The position numbers and the translations under genes are program-made. Shown here piece by piece: positions 41,786 through 51,442 of a stretch of 64,000 bases of DNA. This DNA is from Oceaniferula marina (GTDB lineage Bacteria; Verrucomicrobiota; Verrucomicrobiia; Verrucomicrobiales; Akkermansiaceae), in NCBI RefSeq assembly GCF_013391475.1, contig NZ_JACBAZ010000006.1, positions 62,001 through 126,000 on the forward strand. The letters are read 5' to 3'. Position 1 is the stretch's first letter; the number at the start of each line of letters is the position of its first letter. Below the pieces are notes generated by a model, which saw only the letters and a list, made by a program, of their open reading frames with translations, made no database searches and was not told where the DNA came from.

Positions 41786-44359
41786 ATGGCGACGGCGCGT
41801 AATAAACCGAAAAATCAGAAAAGGGAACGGAGTCAGTGGCCGAACGAGGTGCTGGGAATTTTACTGTGTGGTGGAGGTTTGCTCTTGCTGCTTTCCTTGA
41901 TTTCCTTTGTTCCGGGTGATGTAAAGTTTCTTCCTTGGATGGGGGATGCCGGAGAAGCGGCGCAGAGTGAAGGTTGCTCCAACTGGATTGGACCGGTCGG
42001 GGTGTTTCTTGGTCAAATTACGTTTGTGACCTTTGGTGCAGCAGCCTATTTGGTGCCCTTGACGATGCTTTGGATGGGGGTGGCCAAGCTGGTCTTTGAT
42101 GCCCGGGCTTCATGGAGGACCTGGACGGGCTGCGGGGTGTTTATTCTCAGTGGTGCCGCCTTACTTGCGGTGCAGAGTTTATTTTTACAAGCCTGGTCGG
42201 AGGCCAATCACCTGAGTGGCCCTGGAGGGGTGGTGGGCTACGCCTTGGGAACCAAGTTTCTGGAAGCTCTGCTCAACAAACCAGGAGCCATTCTGGTTCT
42301 TGTCTGTGTGTATTTGGTCAGTTTGATTTTGTTGACGGGTTTACACCCGATCCAATTCTCGCGTTCATTGGTGACTTTTGCGGTTCGGTGGTGGCAGGGG
42401 CGTGGTGAGCGAAAGGTGGCCTCAGCCGAGAAAGCTGCGGCACGTGAAAAGCTGCGTCGTGAACGTGATCAGCAGTTGGCTCGCAAGCATCCGCTGTTCG
42501 ATGAGGATGAAATCGAGGCATCGCCCAAACCGAAAGCCCGTAAAAAAGCGGCGGCGAAGAAAGCCGCGAATAAAGCGGCCAATGAGGACAAAGACGATGA
42601 TAAGGAGGAAGATCCTCAGACTGAACTACCATTGAAGGTGACGCCGCCGCCGCAGGTGATTGACGCCTCCCAGCGCAGCCAGCACAAGTCGGTCCCCGGA
42701 GCCAAACCCTTTGCCAAAAAGAAATTGGACCACGGTGGTTTAAGCACCGAAGAATACGAAAACTACGAGCTTCCCGGGTTTGACTTGCTGAATGTCCCGG
42801 AAAATGCCGAGCCTGAAACCGAGGCGGACAAAGGCGAATTGGTGTCGGTTCAGAAAACGATCATCGACACCTTGAAGGCCTTTGGCGTTGAGGTGACGGC
42901 AGGAAATATTACGCGCGGCCCGACCATTACCCGGTATGAGGTCTACCCGAGTATGGGGTTGAGGGTGAGTCGGATCACCCAACTGGAAGCTGACCTTGCC
43001 CGGGCGACCAAGGCGGAGCGGATCAATATCCTGGCTCCGGTTCCGGGATCGGATACGGTGGGTATTGAGATTGCCAACAATGAGAAGGTGGCGGTTCCTC
43101 TGCACGACTTGCTGCACGATCCGGCATTCACAAGCTCGAAAAATAAGATTCCGTTGGCACTGGGTAAGGATGTCTACGGCAACACCGTGATCGGTGACCT
43201 GGCGGCGATGCCCCACCTTCTGGTGGCCGGTGCCACCGGCTCCGGTAAGTCGGTGTGTATCAACACGATTATTTCCAGTATTCTCTTTAAGTTCAGCCCG
43301 AATGAGCTGCGCTTCATCATGGTTGACCCGAAAGTGGTCGAAATGCAGATGTATAACACGCTGCCGCACCTGGCGGTTCCCGTGGTGACCGACCCCAATA
43401 AGGTGCTTGCCGCCTTGCGCTGGGTGGTCAATGAAATGGAACGCCGCTACCGGATTTTTGCCGATGTCGGCGTGCGGAATTTTGATGCCTTCAATAGCCG
43501 GGAGCTTCCCGAAAAAGAACAGCCGGAAGAACCAGCAGAGGGTGAGGAAGAGGATAAGCCGGAAGAAGAGGAAAGCTACGATCAGGAGCATATCGATTCG
43601 ATTGCCCAGGCTCTGACCGATGGCGAACTTGGCCCCCCTTCGCTGGATGGCTCGGACGACGATGACGAGGAAGAAGAAATCCCGGATCGGGTCCCTTATA
43701 TTGTCATCATTATTGATGAGTTGGCTGACCTGATGCAAACCGCTCCTGCGGACATGGAGATGTGCATTGCCCGGATCGCCCAGAAAGCCCGGGCTGCGGG
43801 GATCCATCTCATTATTGCCACCCAGACTCCGCGGGCCGATGTGGTCACCGGTATTATCAAGGCGAACATCCCCAGCCGGATTGCCTTCCAGGTTTCTTCC
43901 AAACTCGACAGCCGGGTGATCCTGGATGTGTCTGGTGCTGATAAGTTGGTGGGTAAGGGGGACATGCTTTACCTGCCACCTGGCTCTGCAAAGTTGGAGC
44001 GTGCCCAAGGTGCTTTTGTTTCCGATGATGAGGTCGAGGATCTGATTTCCTTCTGTTCAAACCAAGTGGATCAAAAATTCGAAGAAACCGTGCAGGCGAG
44101 CATCGAGAGTGGTGGTAGCGGCGGCGACGACGATGATAATGAGGTTTCTGATGCGGATGAGGAAATCATCGAAAAATGTCTCGAAGTGATCCGTCAGGAG
44201 AAAAAGGCGAGCACCTCCCTGCTTCAGCGTCGATTGCGTCTCGGCTACACCCGGGCCGCCCGGATGATGGATATTCTCGAAGACCGCGGCATCATTGGGC
44301 CCGGTGACGGTGCACGCCCACGTGAGATTTTGATCAACGTCGGCCAAGACGAACCGTGA
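41786..44359 (+). CDS. ftsK: DNA translocase FtsK
   Basis: 857 residues with a strong AAGGAGG eight bases before the ATG. Four transmembrane helices (about residues 25-190) are followed by a Lys/Ala-rich linker, then the motor: the alpha domain start (QKTIIDTLKAFGVEVTAGNITRGPTITRYEVYP), Walker A GATGSGKSVCINT (about 482-494) and Walker B VPYIVIIIDELADLM (about 637). The C-terminal gamma domain DEEIIEKCLEVIRQEKKASTSLLQRRLRLGYTRAARMMDILE recognises KOPS/SRS sequences. Between Walker A and B is a highly acidic insertion (about 577-633). It clears chromosome DNA at division and activates XerCD recombination at dif. Confidence 0.95.
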   Translation: MATARNKPKNQKRERSQWPNEVLGILLCGGGLLLLLSLISFVPGDVKFLPWMGDAGEAAQSEGCSNWIGPVGVFLGQITFVTFGAAAYLVPLTMLWMGVAKLVFDARASWRTWTGCGVFILSGAALLAVQSLFLQAWSEANHLSGPGGVVGYALGTKFLEALLNKPGAILVLVCVYLVSLILLTGLHPIQFSRSLVTFAVRWWQGRGERKVASAEKAAAREKLRRERDQQLARKHPLFDEDEIEASPKPKARKKAAAKKAANKAANEDKDDDKEEDPQTELPLKVTPPPQVIDASQRSQHKSVPGAKPFAKKKLDHGGLSTEEYENYELPGFDLLNVPENAEPETEADKGELVSVQKTIIDTLKAFGVEVTAGNITRGPTITRYEVYPSMGLRVSRITQLEADLARATKAERINILAPVPGSDTVGIEIANNEKVAVPLHDLLHDPAFTSSKNKIPLALGKDVYGNTVIGDLAAMPHLLVAGATGSGKSVCINTIISSILFKFSPNELRFIMVDPKVVEMQMYNTLPHLAVPVVTDPNKVLAALRWVVNEMERRYRIFADVGVRNFDAFNSRELPEKEQPEEPAEGEEEDKPEEEESYDQEHIDSIAQALTDGELGPPSLDGSDDDDEEEEIPDRVPYIVIIIDELADLMQTAPADMEMCIARIAQKARAAGIHLIIATQTPRADVVTGIIKANIPSRIAFQVSSKLDSRVILDVSGADKLVGKGDMLYLPPGSAKLERAQGAFVSDDEVEDLISFCSNQVDQKFEETVQASIESGGSGGDDDDNEVSDADEEIIEKCLEVIRQEKKASTSLLQRRLRLGYTRAARMMDILEDRGIIGPGDGARPREILINVGQDEP

Positions 44360-44405
44360 TATGGTAGGTTGGTGATCTGATGGGGAGCTGAATGAAATAC
44401 TCAAA

Positions 44406-45188
44406 TTGAATTCCATGAAGCTGCTTAAAATTTGTTTGATCGTTCTATCAGCAGGCTTGCTTTTCCTGTGGTTGGTGACACCTACGGTTCTGAAGTCGAA
44501 AAAATATTCTGCTCTTGCGACGAAAGTATATTATGCCAAGCAACTTCATCTGGCTTTATTCGAATTTGAGCAGGATCACGGCATGTTTCCCGGGGATGCG
44601 ACAGCTGTCGGTGAGTTGGCTGCTTTTCGGGGTGATCACTCCAACGATTATTTGGGGCAGTTGATAGCCGCAGGTTATTACGAGGACAGTGGGAAATGCC
44701 AGTTTGTAAGCAATAGTAGCTCTCATCTCGGCATTGCCCCCGGATCTGGTAAATTCGAAGCTGGCGAGTGTGGGTTTTCCTACATCAAAAATCAGAAGAT
44801 AGACTATGACGATGGATCAACCTCCAGGCCTTTGTTGCTGGCGTCGATGACGGGAGAGGGGACGAAATTTGATCCGAAGGCCTATCGCGGAAGATCTGTA
44901 GTGCTTCGCATCGATGGATCTGTCAAGCAGTTGAGAATCGATCCCAGCGGAGAAGCTGTGTTGAAAAACAAATCTTTATTTGATTCGGGAGAAGATACGA
45001 TTTGGGGTGAGCGTGGCTTTGATTCCGCATCCTTGGTTCATCCCATGCCCTGCCGTCCTGATTGGGTTCAAAGAGCTCGAGGATGGTGGAAGTGGTTTGG
45101 CTTACTGGCCGTTTTCTTGGCTTTTGCGCTCATCTGCTGGTGGCAACGCAGGGGGAAGTCAGAGAAAAAATCGACAAAATCTGAATAA
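44406..45188 (+). CDS. Pseudopilin-like membrane protein
   Basis: 260 residues. One N-terminal transmembrane helix (LLKICLIVLSAGLLFLWLVTP), a helix continuing from it (YYAKQLHLALFEFEQDHGMFPGD), and a globular part with GGECGFSYIK-like and AYRGRSVVLRIDGSVKQL segments resemble the type II secretion pseudopilin-like proteins common in Verrucomicrobia. A second transmembrane helix lies near the C-terminus (WFGLLAVFLAFALICWW) and is followed by a basic tail, which is unusual for a pseudopilin. No secretion genes lie nearby. It starts 46 bp after ftsK but may have its own promoter. Confidence 0.65.
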   Translation: MNSMKLLKICLIVLSAGLLFLWLVTPTVLKSKKYSALATKVYYAKQLHLALFEFEQDHGMFPGDATAVGELAAFRGDHSNDYLGQLIAAGYYEDSGKCQFVSNSSSHLGIAPGSGKFEAGECGFSYIKNQKIDYDDGSTSRPLLLASMTGEGTKFDPKAYRGRSVVLRIDGSVKQLRIDPSGEAVLKNKSLFDSGEDTIWGERGFDSASLVHPMPCRPDWVQRARGWWKWFGLLAVFLAFALICWWQRRGKSEKKSTKSE

Positions 45189-45252
45189 AAACCAAGGGGC
45201 TGCGTCGAAGTAGGCGATGCAAAGATGTCATTTTTGGTTTAGACTCAGAGAG

Positions 45253-45516
45253 ATGAAAACGATACCCAAAACCCTTTTTATTGGATCGTCCATGGTGTTG
45301 GCCTTGGGATTGAGCAGTTGTACCACCACCTATGATGCGCATGGGCGGCCGGTGGAGACGATTGATCCGGGCGCTGCGGTGGTCGGAGCCTTGGCGATCG
45401 GAGCGATTGGCTACGCAATCGGTGAAAACAACAGCCACGATCATCACAAACACTACAAGCATGGCCACCACCGCCCCCCGCACCACGGGCACCACGGGCA
45501 CCACCGCCGGCGCTAA
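45253..45516 (+). CDS. Small His-rich lipoprotein
   Basis: 87 residues from the ATG at 45253 (MKTIPKTLFIGSSMVLALGLSSC, lipobox LGLSSC). After a short linker comes a Gly/Ala membrane-like stretch (GAAVVGALAIGAIGYAIG, a glycine-zipper pattern) and a C-terminus made mostly of His, Gly, Pro and Arg (DHHKHYKHGHHRPPHHGH and beyond). The His-rich end suggests binding of nickel, zinc or copper in the periplasm, but no metal-transport gene is nearby. The glycine-zipper stretch recalls small lipoproteins of the outer membrane. Confidence 0.7.
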   Translation: MKTIPKTLFIGSSMVLALGLSSCTTTYDAHGRPVETIDPGAAVVGALAIGAIGYAIGENNSHDHHKHYKHGHHRPPHHGHHGHHRRR

Positions 45517-45790
45517 GTTCGGGGATTTTTTCGTGTGAGCGTTTTTGTGCGAAAGGGGGGGGATCGATTGGGCGCTTCTAAGCGGACACATAATACCACT
45601 CCGCAAAACAGACGAGACGATTGATCGTTGTTGAGGTATGTGGAAAAGCACTACGTGGTCCATGAGAATTCCGGATGAATGACTCCTTTGGCTTTGTTTC
45701 TCCTTAGTCATGGTGCCCGCACCATTCCTTCGTCGCGCCTTACCAAAGAACTCATTCATCTCGGCTATCGTCCCGTCTGTTTTACTACTT

Positions 45791-45798
45791 GGTATAAT
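45791..45798 (+). promoter_or_regulatory. Extended -10 promoter for scpA
   Basis: TATAAT (45793-45798) preceded by TGG (extended -10 form TGnTATAAT) lies 41 bases before the scpA GTG start. No strong -35 box is visible, which is tolerable with an extended -10. The rest of the 323-bp gap from 45517 holds nothing else I can support. Confidence 0.5.
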
Positions 45799-45839
45799 TT
45801 CCTCGCATCCGGGCGAAGGATCGCGTAACGATTTCCTCC

Positions 45840-46577
45840 GTGGAAGAAGCCGACTACAAAGTAAGGCTCGATATTTTCGAGGGGCCGTTGGATCTATTGC
45901 TCTACCTGATCAAAAAGGATGAGGTGGATATCCAGAGTATTTCGATCGAGCGCATTACCAAGCAGTATCTGGATTACATCGATACCTTCAAGATGCTGAA
46001 TATCGATCTGGCCTCCGAGTTCATCGTGATGGCTGCCAACCTGATGTATATCAAGAGTCGGACCTTGCTGCCGAAGGCCGAGCAGCCACCCGAGGAGGAT
46101 GTCGAGGAGGACGACCCTCGTTGGGAGTTGATCCGGCAATTGATCGAATACAAAAAATTCAAGGATGCCGCCGGGTTTTTATCGCGTAAGGAGACCGAGC
46201 AGGAGGATTATTTCGCCCATGTCCCCGAAAAAGAAGCTCCTGTTCCAGATGACGAGGTGGAGCCGCTGCCGGATGTAAATATCTTTGATCTGATCCGGGC
46301 GTTTCAGAATGTGCTCAAACGATTTGAGGAATCGACCGATCTTGGTGAAATCGTTGATGAACGCTATACGGTGGCCGATAAGATCGAGTATTTGCTCGGT
46401 GAGCTCAAACCGGGCAAGAGCCTGAAGTTCTACTCTTTGTTTGAGCAATCCACATCGAAGGCCGAGGTGATTGTCACGTTTATGGCCTTGCTGGAGCTGA
46501 TGAAGATGAACCAGTTCCGCATTCGTCAGGATCAGATTCTGGGTGAAATCGAAGTGCAACGTTCCGATTTGACCTGA
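45840..46577 (+). CDS. scpA: Segregation and condensation protein A
   Basis: 245 residues from a GTG start at 45840. The ScpA (kleisin) N-terminus is very clear: YKVRLDIFEGPLDLLLYLIKKDEVDIQSISIERITKQYLDYI, followed by LASEFIVMAANLMYIKSRTLLPK. The C-terminal winged-helix region includes KAEVIVTFMALLELMKMNQFRIRQ. ScpA bridges the SMC heads in the condensin complex that organises the chromosome. The partner scpB is not within the window: the next plus-strand gene encodes a lipoprotein. ScpB must therefore be elsewhere. Confidence 0.94.
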   Translation: MEEADYKVRLDIFEGPLDLLLYLIKKDEVDIQSISIERITKQYLDYIDTFKMLNIDLASEFIVMAANLMYIKSRTLLPKAEQPPEEDVEEDDPRWELIRQLIEYKKFKDAAGFLSRKETEQEDYFAHVPEKEAPVPDDEVEPLPDVNIFDLIRAFQNVLKRFEESTDLGEIVDERYTVADKIEYLLGELKPGKSLKFYSLFEQSTSKAEVIVTFMALLELMKMNQFRIRQDQILGEIEVQRSDLT

Positions 46578-46606
46578 TCCCGGATCTTTGAAACCTACTT
46601 TTTGTT

Positions 46607-46945
46607 ATGCTTGATTCCCGATTATTACTTCTTTGTCTGGCGGGGCTGCTGGCGGTGAGTTGCTCGACGTCGAACCACGGTAGTTTTATTTCTTCGACCT
46701 ACATTGATCAAAAGAAAGCCAAAGGCGCCTCCTTGGGGGCCGTCACCGGGGAGTCAAAGCAGACTTGGGTGCTGTATGTGTTTCCACGAGGCGAATCTCC
46801 GTCGACACGTGAGGCGATCGAGGACGCGAAGTCAAAGCGGCCAGGCACTCAATACTTGTCGGACGTGACGATCGATGACCAGATGCTATGGGGGATTGGT
46901 TTTTCCGAGCAGATCATCCGGGTTGAGGCTGAGGCCCACCGCTAA
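46607..46945 (+). CDS. Small lipoprotein, weakly TRL-like
   Basis: 112 residues with a lipoprotein signal (LLLLCLAGLLAVSCSTSN; lipobox LAVSC). The mature part has G-S-F-I-S, SLGAVTGESKQTWVLYVFPRG, STREAIEDAKSK and LSDVTIDDQMLWGIG, a layout like the TRL (tRNA-associated locus) proteins, though not closely. It starts 29 bp after scpA and is convergent with polA. Function unknown. Confidence 0.7.
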   Translation: MLDSRLLLLCLAGLLAVSCSTSNHGSFISSTYIDQKKAKGASLGAVTGESKQTWVLYVFPRGESPSTREAIEDAKSKRPGTQYLSDVTIDDQMLWGIGFSEQIIRVEAEAHR

Positions 46946-46962
46946 GGGGCTGCAGTGTCGGA

Positions 46963-49797
46963 TTAATGCGCCTGCAGCCAGTTGTTGCCGGTTCCGATGT
47001 CCACTTTGCATGGGATGTCGAATGGCAGTGGTAGCGCGTGTTCCATGGTGTGGATGATTTGGGGCACAAGACGATCCTTCTCACTGAGGTCGAGGTCGAA
47101 GAGTAATTCGTCATGCACCTGGAGCAGCATTTTCGATTTGGCCTGCTCTTTGTCCAGCAGTTCGCTGACCTGGATCATGGCCAGTTTGATCATATCGGCT
47201 GCCGACCCCTGGACCGGGGCGTTGATGGCGGCTCGTTCAGCCCCTTTGCGCAGCATGCCATTGCGGGAGTCGATGTTGCGGATGTAGCATTTTCTTCCTG
47301 TGATGGTTTCGATGTAGCCGTGATCTACTGCAAATTCGACGGTGCTCTCCATGTAGTCCTTGATCCCAGGGTATTGCTTAAAGTAGGTTTCGATGATTTC
47401 ACTCGCTTCCGTTCTGGCGATACCCAGCCGCTGGGAGAGACCGAAGGCGGAAATGCCGTAGATGATGCCGAAGTTGACCATCTTGGCACTGCGGCGCTGC
47501 TCAGAGCTCACTTGGTCAATTTCGACATCAAACACCTTGGCTGCCGTGGCCGAGTGGATGTCGAGATCGTTTTTGATCGCTTGGATCATGGACTCATCAC
47601 CAGACAGGGCGGCCATCACCCGGAGTTCCACCTGTGAGTAGTCGGCGGCCAGCAGGGTGTGCTTGGCGTCGCGAGGAACAAAGGCTTTGCGGATTTCTCG
47701 CCCGGCTTCACTGCGAACCGGGATGTTTTGCAGGTTCGGATCGCTGGAGGCGAGTCGGCCGGTGGAGGCTAACAGTTGGTGAAAGTGGGTGTGCACCCGG
47801 TTGGTGCGCTGGGAGACGTGGTTAGGTAGGGCGTCGACGTAAGTGGATTTGAGTTTGCTGGCTTCACGGTATTCCAGAATATCGGCAACAATCGGATGTT
47901 TGGGGGCGAGGGCGGCCAGCGTTTGCTCATCGGTTTTAAACTGCCCGGTTTTGGTTTTTTTGGGTTTTTCAACCAGCTGCATTTCACCGAAAAGGATTTC
48001 ACCGAGTTGTTTCGGAGAGTTGAGGTTGAATGCTTTGCCTGCAGCTTCGGTGATGTCTTCGGTAAGGCCGGTGATGCGTTTTCCCAAGCTGTCGCCGATG
48101 GCTTTGAGTGCGACGATATCAAGAGCGATCCCCTCATTTTCCATCGCGGTGAGGACTGGGATCAGTGGGGCTTCGATGTTTTGATAGATGGCTTCCTGCT
48201 CGATTTTTTCAAGCCACGGGCGCAACTTTTCAGCAATTTGCAAGGTGACGTCGGCATCTTCGGCGGCATACTCGGCGAGCGCTTCTACCGGGATCAGGCT
48301 CATGTTGAGCTCTTTCTTTTTCCCCTTCTTTTTCTTTGGTTTTGGTTCCTCTTCGCTCGCAAAGAGGTCCTTTTCAGGCTCTTTGCATTGTTCGGCCAGT
48401 TGTTCAAGTTTGACCGGGGTGTAGCCTAACATGGCTTCGGAGACGAAGTCCATATTGTGACGTCGGTCGGGGTAAACCAGTGAGTGCACCAGCATGGTGT
48501 CGTAGAAGGGGCCGGAAACCTCGCATCCATGCATGGCGAGGACGGAGAGGTCGAATTTCAGATTGTGTCCGATTTTTTCGAGTTTTGTCTGGAAGACAAG
48601 TTTCAGTTTTTCGAGCACCATCACGAGTTTCAGTGGGCTGCCGGGACCGGTGTGCACGTAGTATCCTTCATGGGCTTTGACGGAAAAGGCGATGCCCAGG
48701 ATATCACAGCTCCGAGGGTCGAGTGAGGTGGTTTCCAGGTCGAAACAATAGCGGTTCGCGATGGAAAGTTTTTTGGTCAGGGAGTCGAGCGCCTGGACGC
48801 TGTCGACCAGGTGATACTGGTGCGGTACGTCGTCGATGGTTTTTAGCTGGGGAGCTTCCGTCGGCTCGCTGTCGGTGTCATCTGTTGAGCTTTCGTTTGT
48901 TTGGTGTCCCCGGCCCGCGGTGAAGTCCGCCCCGTAGAGGCGCTTGCCAATGGCGTTGAATTCCAGTTCGGTGAGTAGGGACTTCACTTTGGCATCATCC
49001 CGGTTGCCGAGGGCAAGATCGTTCCAGTGCACGTCCACCGGGGCATCGAGCATGATGGTCACCAGCTTTTTGGAGAGCAGTGCCTGCTCGCGGAAGTTTT
49101 CCAGATTTTCTTTTTGTTTGCCTTTGAGCTGATCTGTCGAATCGAGGATGTTTTCCATCGAACCGAATTGTTTGATCAATTTTTTGGCTGTTTTTTCACC
49201 GATGCCAGGAACGCCGGGGATGTTGTCGGAGGCGTCCCCCCAGAGTCCGAGGATGTCGATGACTTGTTTCGGGCTTTCGATCTCCCATTGTTGGTTGATG
49301 GCGGCGACGTCGAGAAGTTCGTGGTTTCCTCCCTGCCTTCCCGGTTTCCACATCGTGGTGGTTTCGGTGACAAGCTGGGCAAAATCCTTGTCCGGGGTCA
49401 CCATGTAGGTGTGGATGTTGCCAGCTTCATCGGCGCGGTGGGCGAGTGTGCCGATGATGTCGTCGGCTTCGTAGCCCGGGACTTCGAGCACGGGAATGCC
49501 GAGTGCCCGGCAGAGCTGTTTGACGTAGGGGATGGCTGCGGCGAGTTCTTCGGGCATGGCATCGCGCTGTGCCTTGTATTCAGGGAAAATTTCGTGCCGG
49601 GGAGTGGGCTCCTTGGTATCGAATGCGACGCCGATATGGCTGGCCCCCTGGTTGTCAATGAGGTCGAGCAGGGTGTTGGTAAATCCAAAGACCGCTGAGG
49701 TATTGATGCCCTTGCTGGTCAGGATCGGGTTACGGATCAGGGCGAAGTGCGCGCGATAGACCAGGGCCATCCCGTCGAGAAGAAAAAGTTTATGCAT
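46963..49797 (-). CDS. polA: DNA polymerase I
   Basis: 944 residues, all three domains present. The 5'-3' exonuclease is at about 1-290 (LFLLDGMALVYRAHFAL, GYEADDIIGTLAHRAD, LWGDASDNIPGVPGIGEKTA). The 3'-5' exonuclease is at about 330-540 and keeps its acidic residues (RYCFDLETTSLDPRSCDILG, GHNLKFDLSVLAMHG, EYAAEDADVTLQIAEKL). The polymerase follows (LAADYSQVELRVMAALSGDE, FGIIYGISAFGLSQRLGI, LLQVHDELLFDL). A Lys/Glu-rich insertion (KPKKKKGKKKELN) sits within the 3'-5' exonuclease region. It is used in Okazaki-fragment processing and repair. Confidence 0.97.
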   Translation of the reverse strand: MHKLFLLDGMALVYRAHFALIRNPILTSKGINTSAVFGFTNTLLDLIDNQGASHIGVAFDTKEPTPRHEIFPEYKAQRDAMPEELAAAIPYVKQLCRALGIPVLEVPGYEADDIIGTLAHRADEAGNIHTYMVTPDKDFAQLVTETTTMWKPGRQGGNHELLDVAAINQQWEIESPKQVIDILGLWGDASDNIPGVPGIGEKTAKKLIKQFGSMENILDSTDQLKGKQKENLENFREQALLSKKLVTIMLDAPVDVHWNDLALGNRDDAKVKSLLTELEFNAIGKRLYGADFTAGRGHQTNESSTDDTDSEPTEAPQLKTIDDVPHQYHLVDSVQALDSLTKKLSIANRYCFDLETTSLDPRSCDILGIAFSVKAHEGYYVHTGPGSPLKLVMVLEKLKLVFQTKLEKIGHNLKFDLSVLAMHGCEVSGPFYDTMLVHSLVYPDRRHNMDFVSEAMLGYTPVKLEQLAEQCKEPEKDLFASEEEPKPKKKKGKKKELNMSLIPVEALAEYAAEDADVTLQIAEKLRPWLEKIEQEAIYQNIEAPLIPVLTAMENEGIALDIVALKAIGDSLGKRITGLTEDITEAAGKAFNLNSPKQLGEILFGEMQLVEKPKKTKTGQFKTDEQTLAALAPKHPIVADILEYREASKLKSTYVDALPNHVSQRTNRVHTHFHQLLASTGRLASSDPNLQNIPVRSEAGREIRKAFVPRDAKHTLLAADYSQVELRVMAALSGDESMIQAIKNDLDIHSATAAKVFDVEIDQVSSEQRRSAKMVNFGIIYGISAFGLSQRLGIARTEASEIIETYFKQYPGIKDYMESTVEFAVDHGYIETITGRKCYIRNIDSRNGMLRKGAERAAINAPVQGSAADMIKLAMIQVSELLDKEQAKSKMLLQVHDELLFDLDLSEKDRLVPQIIHTMEHALPLPFDIPCKVDIGTGNNWLQAH

Positions 49798-49827
49798 GAA
49801 AAGTGGATGAGTGTTGATGATGCGGAG

Positions 49828-51303
49828 CTAAGGCATAGGAGAATACGACCAGTGGATTTCAGCAACAGGATCGCTTTCTTGAAAAAGATCGAAAGCGGTT
49901 GAGCTGACAACTGGGCTATTATTGTTATCTATTCTGTAGCGTACAGGTTTCCCTGTGATGATATCAATTGGAATTTCCGGAAGATATGCCGGTGATAATT
50001 GGCGGAGATTGTCTGGGTAGCTTTGATTTTTGAGCCGAAAACGTTCAATGGCTATGGCCGTGCGCATATTATTTATATGAGCTTGACGGTTGATGGCGGC
50101 TTTGACGTAGGTCGTTAATGCAGCCGAATAATCGAGGAGGCGAGCCTTTTCTGGATTCCGAATTTGATCCACTTGAGGTTTGAGGATGGTGCGTGCTCGT
50201 TGACCATTTGGATACAACATAATACCAACCAAGGCTTTCATGTGTTTGAGGTTGTGCTCAATCCAAAACCCGCCTGGGTGTTCGGGTTTGTCGAAAAAGT
50301 CGTCCCAAGTGTTTGGTTCTTTGAGGTCAATGCTTTCTAAGCTCATGAAAGGCGGCTCCATATATTTAGGGGTGTTCTTTAGAAGCTCTGTATTCGCAAA
50401 GAAAACGGTGACCTCACAGCGTATGGCATCAAGTGCGAGTGCGTTCAGGTCGACAGTTGAGAGCTTTTCATCAATTTTGGAAAGCTCGTCATCTGAGAAG
50501 GCGTGTCTGGACAGACCCTCCCAAACGGTTTTTTCAATATCGAAATACGAAAATATAGTATGTGTTAGGCCTATGAAGGTGTGATATTTGCTGGTATGGG
50601 ACGCTAGGCGAAGCATTGCTTGGACGTCCTCCTGTGCTTGTTTAGTATCGCCGATAGCCATACGGAGAATTGCACGTCTGGCCAGTAAACTTGAGCAGTG
50701 GATGTTTATGTTAGAGGAGCTTGCTCGGTTGTGCAACGAGTTGTTTGATTCGGGCATTTTGGATGCTTCCGAAATTGCATTGAGGCGTTGGTCGTAAATT
50801 GCAATATGCTTTAAGCACTGCTGGGCCGCTGACTTTTCAGGTAAGCCCGGTTGTGGTGGATCCAACCACTCTGAAATCCGCGATGGATATCCCTTTGTGT
50901 CGTTATGAGCATCTTGCGTAGCGAAAAAAACATCGTCGTTACAGTTCAGTCCTTGGATATCATCGCGATGGATTGCGCTGAGGGGGGGGCTATGAATTTT
51001 GTTGAGTTCGGCAACGTAGGCTGGATGTGCGTAGAAATTATCTTTCTCGGAAACTGGTGGTGAAAAAAAGGAGTCTAGATCTGAAATCTCGCTTTTTGCT
51101 TCCCAAGATTTACGAAATGAATGGTAATTTTCCAGAGCTTTTGCATTAACGCTTTCCCGCTCTTTTTTGACCTTGGCCTTTTCGATGCTGATATAGAGCG
51201 CAGGAAGGGAGCCCAGCAAAAACACTCCAAATGTGAGAAACATCCACTTGTGCCTCCACAAGGAGGTTTGGCGGAGTTTGACCAAAAATGTCGGGATGCG
51301 CAT
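49828..51303 (-). CDS. Membrane-anchored protein of unknown function
   Basis: 491 residues. A single N-terminal transmembrane helix (WMFLTFGVFLLGSLPALYISI) with a positive cytoplasmic end is followed by a coiled helix and a large, mostly helical extracytoplasmic domain. Helical-repeat-like stretches occur at about residues 205-260 (ARRAILRMAIGDTKQAQEDVQAML). The C-terminal third (NNMRTAIAIERFRLKNQSYPDNLRQLSPAYLPEIPIDIITGKPVRYRI) resembles the tail of Planctomycetes/Verrucomicrobia proteins related to pseudopilins. It has lower GC content than its neighbours, a hint of separate origin. No function can be assigned. Confidence 0.7.
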   Translation of the reverse strand: MRIPTFLVKLRQTSLWRHKWMFLTFGVFLLGSLPALYISIEKAKVKKERESVNAKALENYHSFRKSWEAKSEISDLDSFFSPPVSEKDNFYAHPAYVAELNKIHSPPLSAIHRDDIQGLNCNDDVFFATQDAHNDTKGYPSRISEWLDPPQPGLPEKSAAQQCLKHIAIYDQRLNAISEASKMPESNNSLHNRASSSNINIHCSSLLARRAILRMAIGDTKQAQEDVQAMLRLASHTSKYHTFIGLTHTIFSYFDIEKTVWEGLSRHAFSDDELSKIDEKLSTVDLNALALDAIRCEVTVFFANTELLKNTPKYMEPPFMSLESIDLKEPNTWDDFFDKPEHPGGFWIEHNLKHMKALVGIMLYPNGQRARTILKPQVDQIRNPEKARLLDYSAALTTYVKAAINRQAHINNMRTAIAIERFRLKNQSYPDNLRQLSPAYLPEIPIDIITGKPVRYRIDNNNSPVVSSTAFDLFQESDPVAEIHWSYSPMP

Positions 51304-51442
51304 GTGTGAATGGTTAATTTGGTCGGTTGCGGTGTGTGCAACGGAGTTTATATCAAAGGACTGAAGTTAGCCGCAAAATGTATGTTTTTGTCTGAAGCCT
51401 GTGAGTTTCATAGGTCCTATTTACCCGATAAAGAATCTGTCA

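Noticed and set aside
42740-44008. Long open frame antisense to ftsK (422 codons)
   Set aside because: It mirrors a conserved gene with intact motor motifs. Its translation is rich in His, Arg and Asn typical of antisense frames, and it has no domain or ribosome-binding site.
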